Origin: JBOGIF01 sp050742415
GTDB lineage: Bacteria; Actinomycetota; Acidimicrobiia; Acidimicrobiales; AC-14
Length of the DNA stretch: 19,661 bases
Reading direction: 5' to 3'
Assembly: GCA_050742415.1 (NCBI GenBank)
Contig: JBOGIF010000188.1
Location: 1 to 19,661 of the forward strand
The notes beneath the pieces are model-generated. The model was not told the DNA's origin, ran no database searches, and saw nothing but the letters and a program-made list of their open reading frames with translations. Shown here piece by piece: positions 13,586-18,919 of this stretch (position 1 is the stretch's first letter; the number at the start of each line of letters is the position of its first letter). Position numbers and translations under genes: made by a program.

Positions 13586-14266
13586 ATGATCACGCCAGTG
13601 CAGACCTACATCGTGCGGGTGTGGCTACCCGACCGCCCCGGCGCGCTGGGCGCGGTGGCCAGCCGTATCGGCGCGGTGAGGGGTGATGTGGTGGGCATCG
13701 ACATCCTCGAGCGCGGTGGCGGCCGGGCCATCGACGAGCTGGTGGTCCAGCTGCCGGAGGCCGACCTCGTCTCGCTGTTGGTGGGGGAGATCGACCAGGT
13801 CGACGGTGTCGACGTGGAGGACGTGCGGGTCGCGCCCGACGAGCTGTGCGACTCCCGTCTGGAGGCGCTGGAGACCGCCGCCCTGCTCGTGGCCATGGAC
13901 AGCTTCGGTCCTCTCTTGGACGTCCTCGTGGCTCATGCCTGGCGCGACTTCTTCGCCGAGTGGGCGGTGGTGGTCGACCTGGACGACTCCGTCCTGCTGG
14001 CCTCCGAGGGTGCTTCGCCGCCACCGGGCTGGCTGGCCGCGTTCGTGGCCGGCAGCCGGTCGTCGGCCCCGGTGGTCGCCGGCGAATGCGGGCCCGACGA
14101 CGTGGCCTGGACGGCACTCGCCGATTCGCGCCTGGCCCTGGTGCTCGGCCGGCACGGGCGGCCGTTCCGGGCCCGGGAGCGCCAGCAGCTGGCGGCGCTG
14201 GCGCGAATCGCCGATCACCGGCGGGCGGAGCTGGAGTCGCGCCGCTCCGAGTTGACGCCCACCTGA
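13586..14266 (+). CDS. ACT-domain protein with GAF-like C-terminal part
   Basis: 226 residues. The N-terminal 7-75 is an ACT domain: YIVRVWLPDRPGALGAVASRIG begins the ligand-binding strand-loop-helix, with the DRPGAL turn. This is followed by a second strand with DELVVQL. ACT domains bind amino acids and regulate enzymes or transcription. The rest (about 90-220) has the strand pattern and length of a GAF-like sensory domain (ALVLGRHGRPFRARERQQLAALARIADHR at its end resembles the last GAF helix). No DNA-binding or catalytic part is seen, so the output is unknown. It sits just upstream of the phosphofructokinase gene. Confidence 0.78.
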   Translation: MITPVQTYIVRVWLPDRPGALGAVASRIGAVRGDVVGIDILERGGGRAIDELVVQLPEADLVSLLVGEIDQVDGVDVEDVRVAPDELCDSRLEALETAALLVAMDSFGPLLDVLVAHAWRDFFAEWAVVVDLDDSVLLASEGASPPPGWLAAFVAGSRSSAPVVAGECGPDDVAWTALADSRLALVLGRHGRPFRARERQQLAALARIADHRRAELESRRSELTPT

Positions 14267-14284
14267 GCCCGCCCTGACGGGCAT

Positions 14285-14290
14285 TAGCGT
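14285..14290 (+). promoter_or_regulatory. -10-like hexamer before the phosphofructokinase gene
   Basis: TAGCGT ends 8 nt before ATG 14299 and no SD is visible, so this is a candidate leaderless promoter. Confidence 0.4.
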
Positions 14291-14298
14291 GGCCTGCC

Positions 14299-15330
14299 AT
14301 GCGAGTCGGGATCCTCACTGGAGGCGGTGACTGCCCCGGCCTCAACGCCGTCATCCGGGCAGCAGTGCGTAAGGGCGAACGCGTCTACGGCGACGAGCTG
14401 ATCGGCTTCCGCGACGGCTGGAGGGGTGTGCTCAAGGGCGAGACCATGGTTCTCGACGTGGAGCGGTGCCGGGGCATCCTGCCCCGCGGCGGCACGATCC
14501 TCGGGACTTCGCGAACCAATCCGTTCAAGGTAGAGGATGGACCGGCCCGGGTGCTGGCCAACCTGGCCGACGCCCGCCTCGACGCGCTGGTGGCGATAGG
14601 CGGAGAGGACACGCTGGGTGTGGCGGCCAAGTTGGGGGTCGAGGGAGTGAGCGTCGTCGGCGTGCCCAAGACGATCGACAACGACCTTTCCGCCACCGAG
14701 GTCACGTTCGGTTACGACACGGCGGTGCAGATCGCCAGTGACGCCATCGACCGGCTGCACACGACCGCCGAGTCCCACGACCGGGTGATCGTCGTGGAGG
14801 TGATGGGCCGACACGCTGGCTGGATCGCCACTGCCGCTGGCATCGCCGGAGGAGCGGCGGAGATCCTGATCCCCGAAGAGCCCTTCGACATCGACGTTGT
14901 CTGCGAGCGTCTGACCCGTCGCCACCAGGCTGGTCGTTTCGCCTCGATCGTGGTGGTGGCCGAGGGCGCGGTGCCGGCCGAGGGCACCATGGAGGTTCTC
15001 TCCGGCAAGGTCGATCAGTTCGGCCACGTCCGCCTCGGCGGCATGGGGAGCCGGGTGGCGGCCGAGATCGAGGAGCGGACGGGCTTCGAGACCCGCGTCA
15101 CCATCCTGGGCCACATCCAGAGGGGCGGAACGCCGACGGCCTTCGACCGGGTCTTGGCCACCCGATTCGGTGTGGCCGCCATCGACGCCGTCCACGACGG
15201 TGCCTTCGGGACGATGGTCGCCCTGGCCGGAGGGGCCATCGTCCGCGTTCCCCTGTCCGACGCCGTGTCGACCCTCAAGACCGTCGACCCCGACCTGTAC
15301 CACGGGGTGGCCGAGGTGTTCTTCGGGTGA
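14299..15330 (+). CDS. pfkA: 6-phosphofructokinase, pyrophosphate-type residues
   Basis: 343-residue PfkA-family enzyme that phosphorylates fructose 6-phosphate to the 1,6-bisphosphate. Motifs are GILTGGGDCPGLNAVIR (4-20), GTSRTNPF (69-76), GGEDT (101-105), PKTIDNDL (123-130) with catalytic Asp127, FGYDTA (137-142) and MGRHAGW (169-175). The phosphoryl donor can be predicted. ATP enzymes carry Gly104 and Gly124 (E. coli numbering, which this protein follows exactly), whereas PPi enzymes have Asp104 and Lys124. Here the residues are Asp104 and Lys124, the same as in actinobacterial PPi-PFKs such as that of Amycolatopsis methanolica. A PPi-dependent, reversible enzyme is therefore likely. It overlaps the SRPBCC gene by 4 bp (GTGA). 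Confidence 0.93.
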   Translation: MRVGILTGGGDCPGLNAVIRAAVRKGERVYGDELIGFRDGWRGVLKGETMVLDVERCRGILPRGGTILGTSRTNPFKVEDGPARVLANLADARLDALVAIGGEDTLGVAAKLGVEGVSVVGVPKTIDNDLSATEVTFGYDTAVQIASDAIDRLHTTAESHDRVIVVEVMGRHAGWIATAAGIAGGAAEILIPEEPFDIDVVCERLTRRHQAGRFASIVVVAEGAVPAEGTMEVLSGKVDQFGHVRLGGMGSRVAAEIEERTGFETRVTILGHIQRGGTPTAFDRVLATRFGVAAIDAVHDGAFGTMVALAGGAIVRVPLSDAVSTLKTVDPDLYHGVAEVFFG

Positions 15331-15791
15331 GCGGCAAGGGCGGCAGGAGTGGCAAAGAGCGCCAGGTCATCGTCGAGAGGGTGGTGGAGGCACCGGCCCA
15401 GCGCATCTTCGACGTGCTCGCCGACCCGGCCAGGCATCCGGACATCGACGGCTCGGGCACGGTCAAGGGGGTCAAGGGTGAGGCACTCCGCCTGTCCATG
15501 GGCACCCGCTTCGGCATGGAGATGAAGATCGGCCTGCCGTACAGCATCGAGAACACGGTCGTGGAGTTCGAGGAGGGCCGGCGGATCGCCTGGCGCCACG
15601 TGGGCGGCCAGCGCTGGCGCTACGAGCTGGCGCCCGTTGATGGAGGCACCCTGGTGAGGGAGACCTTCGACTACCGCCAGGCCGTAAGCCCGCTCGCCAT
15701 CGAGCTGGCCGGCTTCGCCCGCCGCAACCGCCGGGGCATGGAGCGCACGCTTGAGCGCCTGGCCGAGCTGGTGACCGCAACCCGGGACTGA
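15327..15791 (+). CDS. SRPBCC (START-like) family protein
   Basis: 154 residues with the SRPBCC/polyketide-cyclase-like fold. VVEAPAQRIFDVLADPARHPDIDGSG (19-44) is the typical first strand, helix and binding-cavity entrance. Next come GMEMKIG strands, RRIAWRHV and a long C-terminal helix ending MERTLERLAEL. These proteins bind hydrophobic ligands in a helix-grip pocket; the ligand and role are unknown. GTG 15327 overlaps the phosphofructokinase stop (GTGA), so it is co-translated with pfkA. The fold has no obvious link to glycolysis. Confidence 0.85.
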   Translation: MSGKGGRSGKERQVIVERVVEAPAQRIFDVLADPARHPDIDGSGTVKGVKGEALRLSMGTRFGMEMKIGLPYSIENTVVEFEEGRRIAWRHVGGQRWRYELAPVDGGTLVRETFDYRQAVSPLAIELAGFARRNRRGMERTLERLAELVTATRD

Positions 15792-15799
15792 GTGCTGGC

Positions 15800-15811
15800 G
15801 CTAGCGCTAGC
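15800..15811. repeat. perfect 12-bp palindrome between convergent genes
   Basis: GCTAGCGCTAGC is its own reverse complement and lies at the 3' junction of the SRPBCC gene (ends 15791) and the PGPGW gene (ends 15807 on the other strand). As a hairpin only about 4 bp can pair, so it is a poor terminator by itself. It may be chance or part of a bidirectional stop. Confidence 0.35.
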
Positions 15812-16076
15812 CCGGCTGAGGCGGACGCCGGCGGCGGGCCCGGGCCCTGGCCGCGTCACGCGCTTGGGCGGCGCGGGCCTTGGTGCGGTCGAGGGCGCGC
15901 TCGGCCCAGGCGAACTGGGTGGCCAACAGGGCGAGCCCGGCGATCACCACGAGAAGGCCGGGTCCGGGGAGGAACAGGAGGAAGATCCCGACACCCAGGA
16001 GGCCGAACCCGGCCGCCCCAACGGTGGCCCGAAGGGAGTGGCGGGCCAGGAAGCGGAGCAGGAGGGAGAGCTTCAC
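15807..16076 (-). CDS. PGPGW-family small transmembrane protein
   Basis: 89 residues. RFLARHSLRATVGAAGFGLLG leads into a hydrophobic pair with the signature LFLPGPGLLVVIAGLALLA (34-52), the PGPG turn between two helices that defines the family (Trp of PGPGW is Leu here). A basic tail rich in Arg/Ala (62-85) follows. Function is unknown. The GTG start at 16076 overlaps the upstream phosphatase stop by 4 bp (GTGA). Longer readings upstream are the antisense frame of the phosphatase gene and are not protein-like. Confidence 0.85.
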   Translation of the reverse strand: MKLSLLLRFLARHSLRATVGAAGFGLLGVGIFLLFLPGPGLLVVIAGLALLATQFAWAERALDRTKARAAQARDAARARARRRRPPQPG

Positions 16077-16879
16077 GCCACTGCCCGCGGGCCGGCGGCT
16101 TCGGCTTCGGCCTCGGCCATGAGCGCTGTCAAAGGGCCTTCCAGCGCAGGGGAGGCGGCCAGGACCGAGGCGGCCGACGGCGGTCCTCCGTTGACTCCGG
16201 CGGTGAAGGCACCCGCCTCCCGGGCGATCAGCAGCCCGGCGGCCACGTCCCAGGGCTGGAGGGAGACCTCGTAGTAGGCGTCGAGGCGCCCGCACGCCAC
16301 CCAGCACAGGTCGAGCGACGCCGCGCCATTGCGGCGTATGTCGCGGACCGCCGGCAGGATGTGTGTCAGGACCAGGGCCTGCCTCGCCCGGACGTCGGCG
16401 AGGTACGAGAAGCCGGTCCCGACCAGGGAGAGGCTGAGATCGCAGGCGCCCGACGTTGTGATCGGCCGGCCGTTGCAGGTGGCGCCGCCGCCGGCGGTGG
16501 CCGCGAAGACCTCGCCGTGAGAGGGATCGACCACGACCCCGACCAGCCCATCGCCGTCGACCTCGGCGGCCACGGACACCGCGTAGCTCGGGTGCCCGTA
16601 GAGGTAGTTGGTGGTGCCGTCGAGAGGGTCGATCACCCACCTGACCCCGCTCGTCCCGGCGCGGTCGGCGCCCTCCTCGCCCAGGATGGCGTCGTGGGGC
16701 CGGGCGGCCCGGATGCCCTGGACGATCAGGGCTTCGGCGGCCCGGTCCATGTCGGTGACCATGTCGGTGCCACTCGTCTTGGTGGCGACGTCGCGGCGGC
16801 GTTCGCCAACCCCGGCTAGCAGTAGGTCCCCGGCTTGGCCGGCGAGGCGGACCGCCAGCGCGAGCAGGTCGGCCGTCAC
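16073..16879 (-). CDS. inositol monophosphatase family protein
   Basis: 268 residues, typical length. Mg2+-dependent phosphatase fold with all the metal-ligand motifs: ILGEEG (65-70), WVIDPLDGTTNY (81-92, with Asp84 and Asp87) and QPWDVAAGLLIAREAGA (208-224, with Asp211). Members hydrolyse inositol-1-phosphate, fructose-1,6-bisphosphate, histidinol phosphate or PAP. The sequence is of the SuhB/ImpA type, but substrate cannot be fixed. Dephosphorylation of inositol phosphate would feed phosphatidylinositol and mycothiol synthesis. GTG 16879 is preceded by a TAGCAT -10-like element on the minus strand (6-nt gap) and by GAGGA, so a leaderless or short-leader mRNA is possible. Divergent from the PIG-L gene. 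Confidence 0.92.
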   Translation of the reverse strand: MTADLLALAVRLAGQAGDLLLAGVGERRRDVATKTSGTDMVTDMDRAAEALIVQGIRAARPHDAILGEEGADRAGTSGVRWVIDPLDGTTNYLYGHPSYAVSVAAEVDGDGLVGVVVDPSHGEVFAATAGGGATCNGRPITTSGACDLSLSLVGTGFSYLADVRARQALVLTHILPAVRDIRRNGAASLDLCWVACGRLDAYYEVSLQPWDVAAGLLIAREAGAFTAGVNGGPPSAASVLAASPALEGPLTALMAEAEAEAAGPRAVA

Positions 16880-16885
16880 GTCCTC

Positions 16886-16891
16886 ATGCTA
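16886..16891 (-). promoter_or_regulatory. -10-like hexamer for the phosphatase gene
   Basis: TAGCAT (minus strand) ends 6 nt before GTG 16879. Confidence 0.35.
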
Positions 16892-16902
16892 GGAGCCGCC
16901 GC

Positions 16903-16908
16903 TAGGGT
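16903..16908 (+). promoter_or_regulatory. -10-like hexamer before the PIG-L gene
   Basis: TAGGGT ends 10 nt before ATG 16919, in a 39-bp divergent intergenic region shared with the phosphatase gene's own hexamer on the other strand. Confidence 0.35.
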
Positions 16909-16918
16909 CGCGTCCCGC

Positions 16919-17629
16919 ATGCCTGAGCTCTTCGCCGAAGTTCCCGCGCGGGCGCTCGCCGTGTACGCCCACCCCGACGACCCCGAGCTCTCCTGCGGTG
17001 CGACGCTGGCGCGCTGGGCGGGACGGGGCAGCCAGGTGCACGTGCTGGTGTGCGCCAGGGGCGAGAAGGGCTCGAGCGACCCCGCTGCCGACCCCGTCAG
17101 CTTGACCAGTCGCCGCGACGGCGAGATGGAGCGGGCCGGCGAGGTGATGGGTCTGGCCGGTCGCCGGCAGCTGGGCATCGACGACGGTGAGCTGGAACGT
17201 TCGGCGGAGCTACGCGGCCTCATCGTGGCCGCCGTACGGGAGCTACGGCCGGAGGTGGTGGTCTGCCCGGACCCCACTGCGGTCTTCTTCGGTGACACCT
17301 ACTACAACCACGCCGATCACCGGGTGACCGGATGGGCGACCCTGGACGCCGTCGCTCCGGCGTCCGGCAATCCCCATTACTTCCCCGACGCCGGGCCAGC
17401 CCATCGGGTAGGCGCCGTCTTCCTCTCCGGGACGCTGGAGCCCAACGTCTGGATCGACATTGCCGAGACCCTGGACGCCAAGATCGCCGCTGTCCTCTGC
17501 CACGAGAGCCAGCTCCCGGACACGGGTGAGTGGTTCGCCGCCGTCCTGCGCCAGCGGGCCGCCGACGACGGCCGCACGGCGGGAGTCGCTTACGCCGAGG
17601 GCTTCCGGCGGCTGGTGCTGGCCTCCTAG
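16919..17629 (+). CDS. PIG-L (LmbE) family zinc deacetylase
   Basis: 236 residues. N-deacetylase family with the zinc-site motif AHPDDPE (17-23: His18, Asp20, Asp21) and the second histidine motif NHADHRV (130-136). Between them lies RRDGEMERAGEVMGL, the usual REGE...LG segment. Relatives are MshB (deacetylates GlcNAc-Ins in mycothiol synthesis), Mca (mycothiol-conjugate amidase) and antibiotic-pathway enzymes. The sequence alone does not choose among them. At 236 residues it is shorter than MshB (about 300). The inositol-phosphatase neighbour makes a mycothiol link attractive but unproved. ATG 16919 is used; ATG 16886 would add 11 poorly conserved residues. Confidence 0.88.
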   Translation: MPELFAEVPARALAVYAHPDDPELSCGATLARWAGRGSQVHVLVCARGEKGSSDPAADPVSLTSRRDGEMERAGEVMGLAGRRQLGIDDGELERSAELRGLIVAAVRELRPEVVVCPDPTAVFFGDTYYNHADHRVTGWATLDAVAPASGNPHYFPDAGPAHRVGAVFLSGTLEPNVWIDIAETLDAKIAAVLCHESQLPDTGEWFAAVLRQRAADDGRTAGVAYAEGFRRLVLAS

Positions 17630-17643
17630 GGCCCCGGGGCTGT

Positions 17644-18117
17644 TCAGCCTTCCTTGACCTGCTGGGCGAGGTAGTGCTCGAGGCCGATCTGGCGGATCAG
17701 GTCCAGCTGGGTCTCCAGCCAGTCGGCGTGCTCCTCCTCGCCCTGGAGTATTCCCTCGAGCAGGACACGGCTGCCGTTGTCGCCGTGCTGGGTGCACAGG
17801 GCCACGCCGCGGTTGAGGCGCTCGATGGCGGCCCGCTCCACGTCGAGGGCGAGGTCGATCTTCTCGGCCACCGTCTCGCCCACTCTTACCGTGCCCAGGC
17901 GCTGGAGGTTCGGCATGCCCTCCAGGTAGAGAACGCGGTCGATCAGCATCTCGGCGTCCTTCATCTCGTCGATGGAGTCGGCCCGGAAGTGCCCGGCCAG
18001 CCGCTGGTAGCCCCAGTTCTCGACCATCTTGTAGTCGGCGAAGTACTGGTTGACCGCGGTCAGCTCAGCCGTCAGCACCTCGTTGAGCAGATCGATGATC
18101 TCGTCGTGGCCCGTCAC
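17644..18117 (-). CDS. bfr: bacterioferritin
   Basis: 157-residue ferritin-like iron-storage subunit; 24 of them normally form a shell that oxidises Fe2+ and stores it as a ferric mineral. Ferroxidase ligands are in place at Glu18, Glu51, Glu94, Glu127 and His130, and Met52 is the heme ligand. The position equivalent to His54 of E. coli Bfr is Asp54 (EMKDAE instead of EMKHA). The C-terminal EEEHADWLETQLDLIRQIGLEHYL is highly typical. GTG 18117 is fixed by AGGAG at 18123-18127 (minus strand). It lies 25 bp after bfd, as a bfd-bfr operon. Expected to be induced by iron and to lower free Fe2+ that would feed Fenton chemistry. Confidence 0.95.
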   Translation of the reverse strand: MTGHDEIIDLLNEVLTAELTAVNQYFADYKMVENWGYQRLAGHFRADSIDEMKDAEMLIDRVLYLEGMPNLQRLGTVRVGETVAEKIDLALDVERAAIERLNRGVALCTQHGDNGSRVLLEGILQGEEEHADWLETQLDLIRQIGLEHYLAQQVKEG

Positions 18118-18122
18118 ATGGT

Positions 18123-18127
18123 CTCCT
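18123..18127 (-). promoter_or_regulatory. Shine-Dalgarno that fixes the bfr start
   Basis: AGGAG on the minus strand, 5 nt before GTG 18117. It rules out the longer in-frame readings upstream, which overlap bfd. Confidence 0.6.
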
Positions 18128-18142
18128 CTTCCAGGGTCGCCC

Positions 18143-18361
18143 TCAAGCGGCGTGTCCGGCCTGTCGCCGCCGTTGCCGGCCGGCCTGCTCGAAGTCGTCC
18201 AGACCGTACTCGGCGAGGAGCTCGCGGAGGGCCAGATGGCAGCCTCCGCACCCCGTGCCGGCTCCACAGCGGTCGCCGACCTCGTCGATGTCGTGGGCGC
18301 CGGATTCGATGGCCCGCCGGATGGAGCGGTCGGTGACGGCGAGGCAATGGCAGATGTACAC
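18143..18361 (-). CDS. bfd: bacterioferritin-associated ferredoxin, 2Fe-2S
   Basis: 72 residues. The cluster ligands are Cys4, Cys6, Cys38 and Cys41 (CHC near the N-terminus, GCGGC further on), the same positions as in E. coli Bfd. Bfd docks on bacterioferritin and passes electrons to its heme so that stored ferric iron is released. A basic, Arg-rich tail follows (about 60-70). GTG 18361 starts the motif region directly; a GAGG lies about 12 nt upstream. Adjacent to and co-directional with bfr, which is the arrangement expected for iron release. A candidate iron-regulator site lies further upstream. Confidence 0.92.
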   Translation of the reverse strand: MYICHCLAVTDRSIRRAIESGAHDIDEVGDRCGAGTGCGGCHLALRELLAEYGLDDFEQAGRQRRRQAGHAA

Positions 18362-18552
18362 GACTACGCGCCTCGGGGGACTACAGATCGGGCCAGGGGG
18401 TACCGATACAAACCACAATGGCCTTCGACGACGACCCCACCGGTCACCCCGCGGAGGCTCACGTCGCGATCACCGCCCGCCACCTCCACGACACGGTCCC
18501 CTTTCGCCTGGCCGTCCCGTCACCAATGCTCAGGACCGCCGCGCAACTGTAC

Positions 18553-18566
18553 TTAGGCAATCCTAA
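18553..18566. promoter_or_regulatory. DtxR/IdeR-like palindromic operator candidate
   Basis: TTAGGCAATCCTAA is a perfect 5-bp inverted repeat (TTAGG/CCTAA) around a 4-nt centre. It matches 12 of 14 positions of TTAGGCTAACCTAA, the core contained in the 19-bp DtxR/IdeR consensus. It sits about 190 bp upstream of bfd, in the only AT-richer patch of this intergenic region. IdeR activates bacterioferritin genes in mycobacteria, which makes the location meaningful. No promoter or regulator gene is seen to confirm it. Confidence 0.45.
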
Positions 18567-18580
18567 CACCGGAGGCTCGC

Positions 18581-18868
18581 TCAGCGTCGACGGCCGCCGG
18601 GCCCGGCTCGCCACTCGCCCAGCGCTCGAAGTACCAGCACGGCCACAACCGCCACCCCGCCGGCGCCCAGGACCGCGCCGACCAGTGCTCCGAGGCCGGC
18701 TGTGGTCTCGCAGCTCCCCACGCACTGGATCCTGACCAGCGCCCGGCCGATGGCCAGGCCGCAGAGCCCGGCGACGATGATCACGACGAAAGCGATGACC
18801 CGCGCCCGCACGGGCGGTAGAGCGCTCGGCCCTCCGGGCGGGGGTGTCCGTCCGGGCACGTAGCGCAC
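18581..18868 (-). CDS. small two-helix membrane protein with CVGSC loop
   Basis: 95 residues from GTG 18868 (or 92 from GTG 18859). A Pro-rich N-terminus (PGRTPPPGG) is followed by two hydrophobic helices (about 24-44 and 57-81). Between them a short loop, RIQCVGSCETT (47-57), has two cysteines four residues apart. The C-terminal tail is basic. I do not recognise a family. It diverges from dinB with only 51 bp between starts. The two Cys facing one side of the membrane could form a disulfide or bind metal; this is not shown by the sequence. Confidence 0.6.
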   Translation of the reverse strand: MRYVPGRTPPPGGPSALPPVRARVIAFVVIIVAGLCGLAIGRALVRIQCVGSCETTAGLGALVGAVLGAGGVAVVAVLVLRALGEWRAGPGGRRR

Positions 18869-18904
18869 GCAGGCATCGTACGGCCACCTGTCGGAGGGTC
18901 CTGG

Positions 18905-18910
18905 CACACT
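18905..18910 (+). promoter_or_regulatory. -10-like hexamer CACACT before dinB
   Basis: CACACT ends 9 nt before ATG 18920. Same hexamer as before two other genes. No SD is present. Confidence 0.3.
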
Positions 18911-18919
18911 CGGCAGGCG

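Noticed and set aside
18418..18735. Plus-strand ORF of 105 residues starting MAFDDDPTGHPAEAH
   Set aside because: The first 35 codons have strong GC3, but the frame then contains a TTA codon and the iron-type palindrome. Its second half is the antisense of the two-helix membrane protein. No SD or -10-like element precedes it. A short degraded gene remnant is possible.
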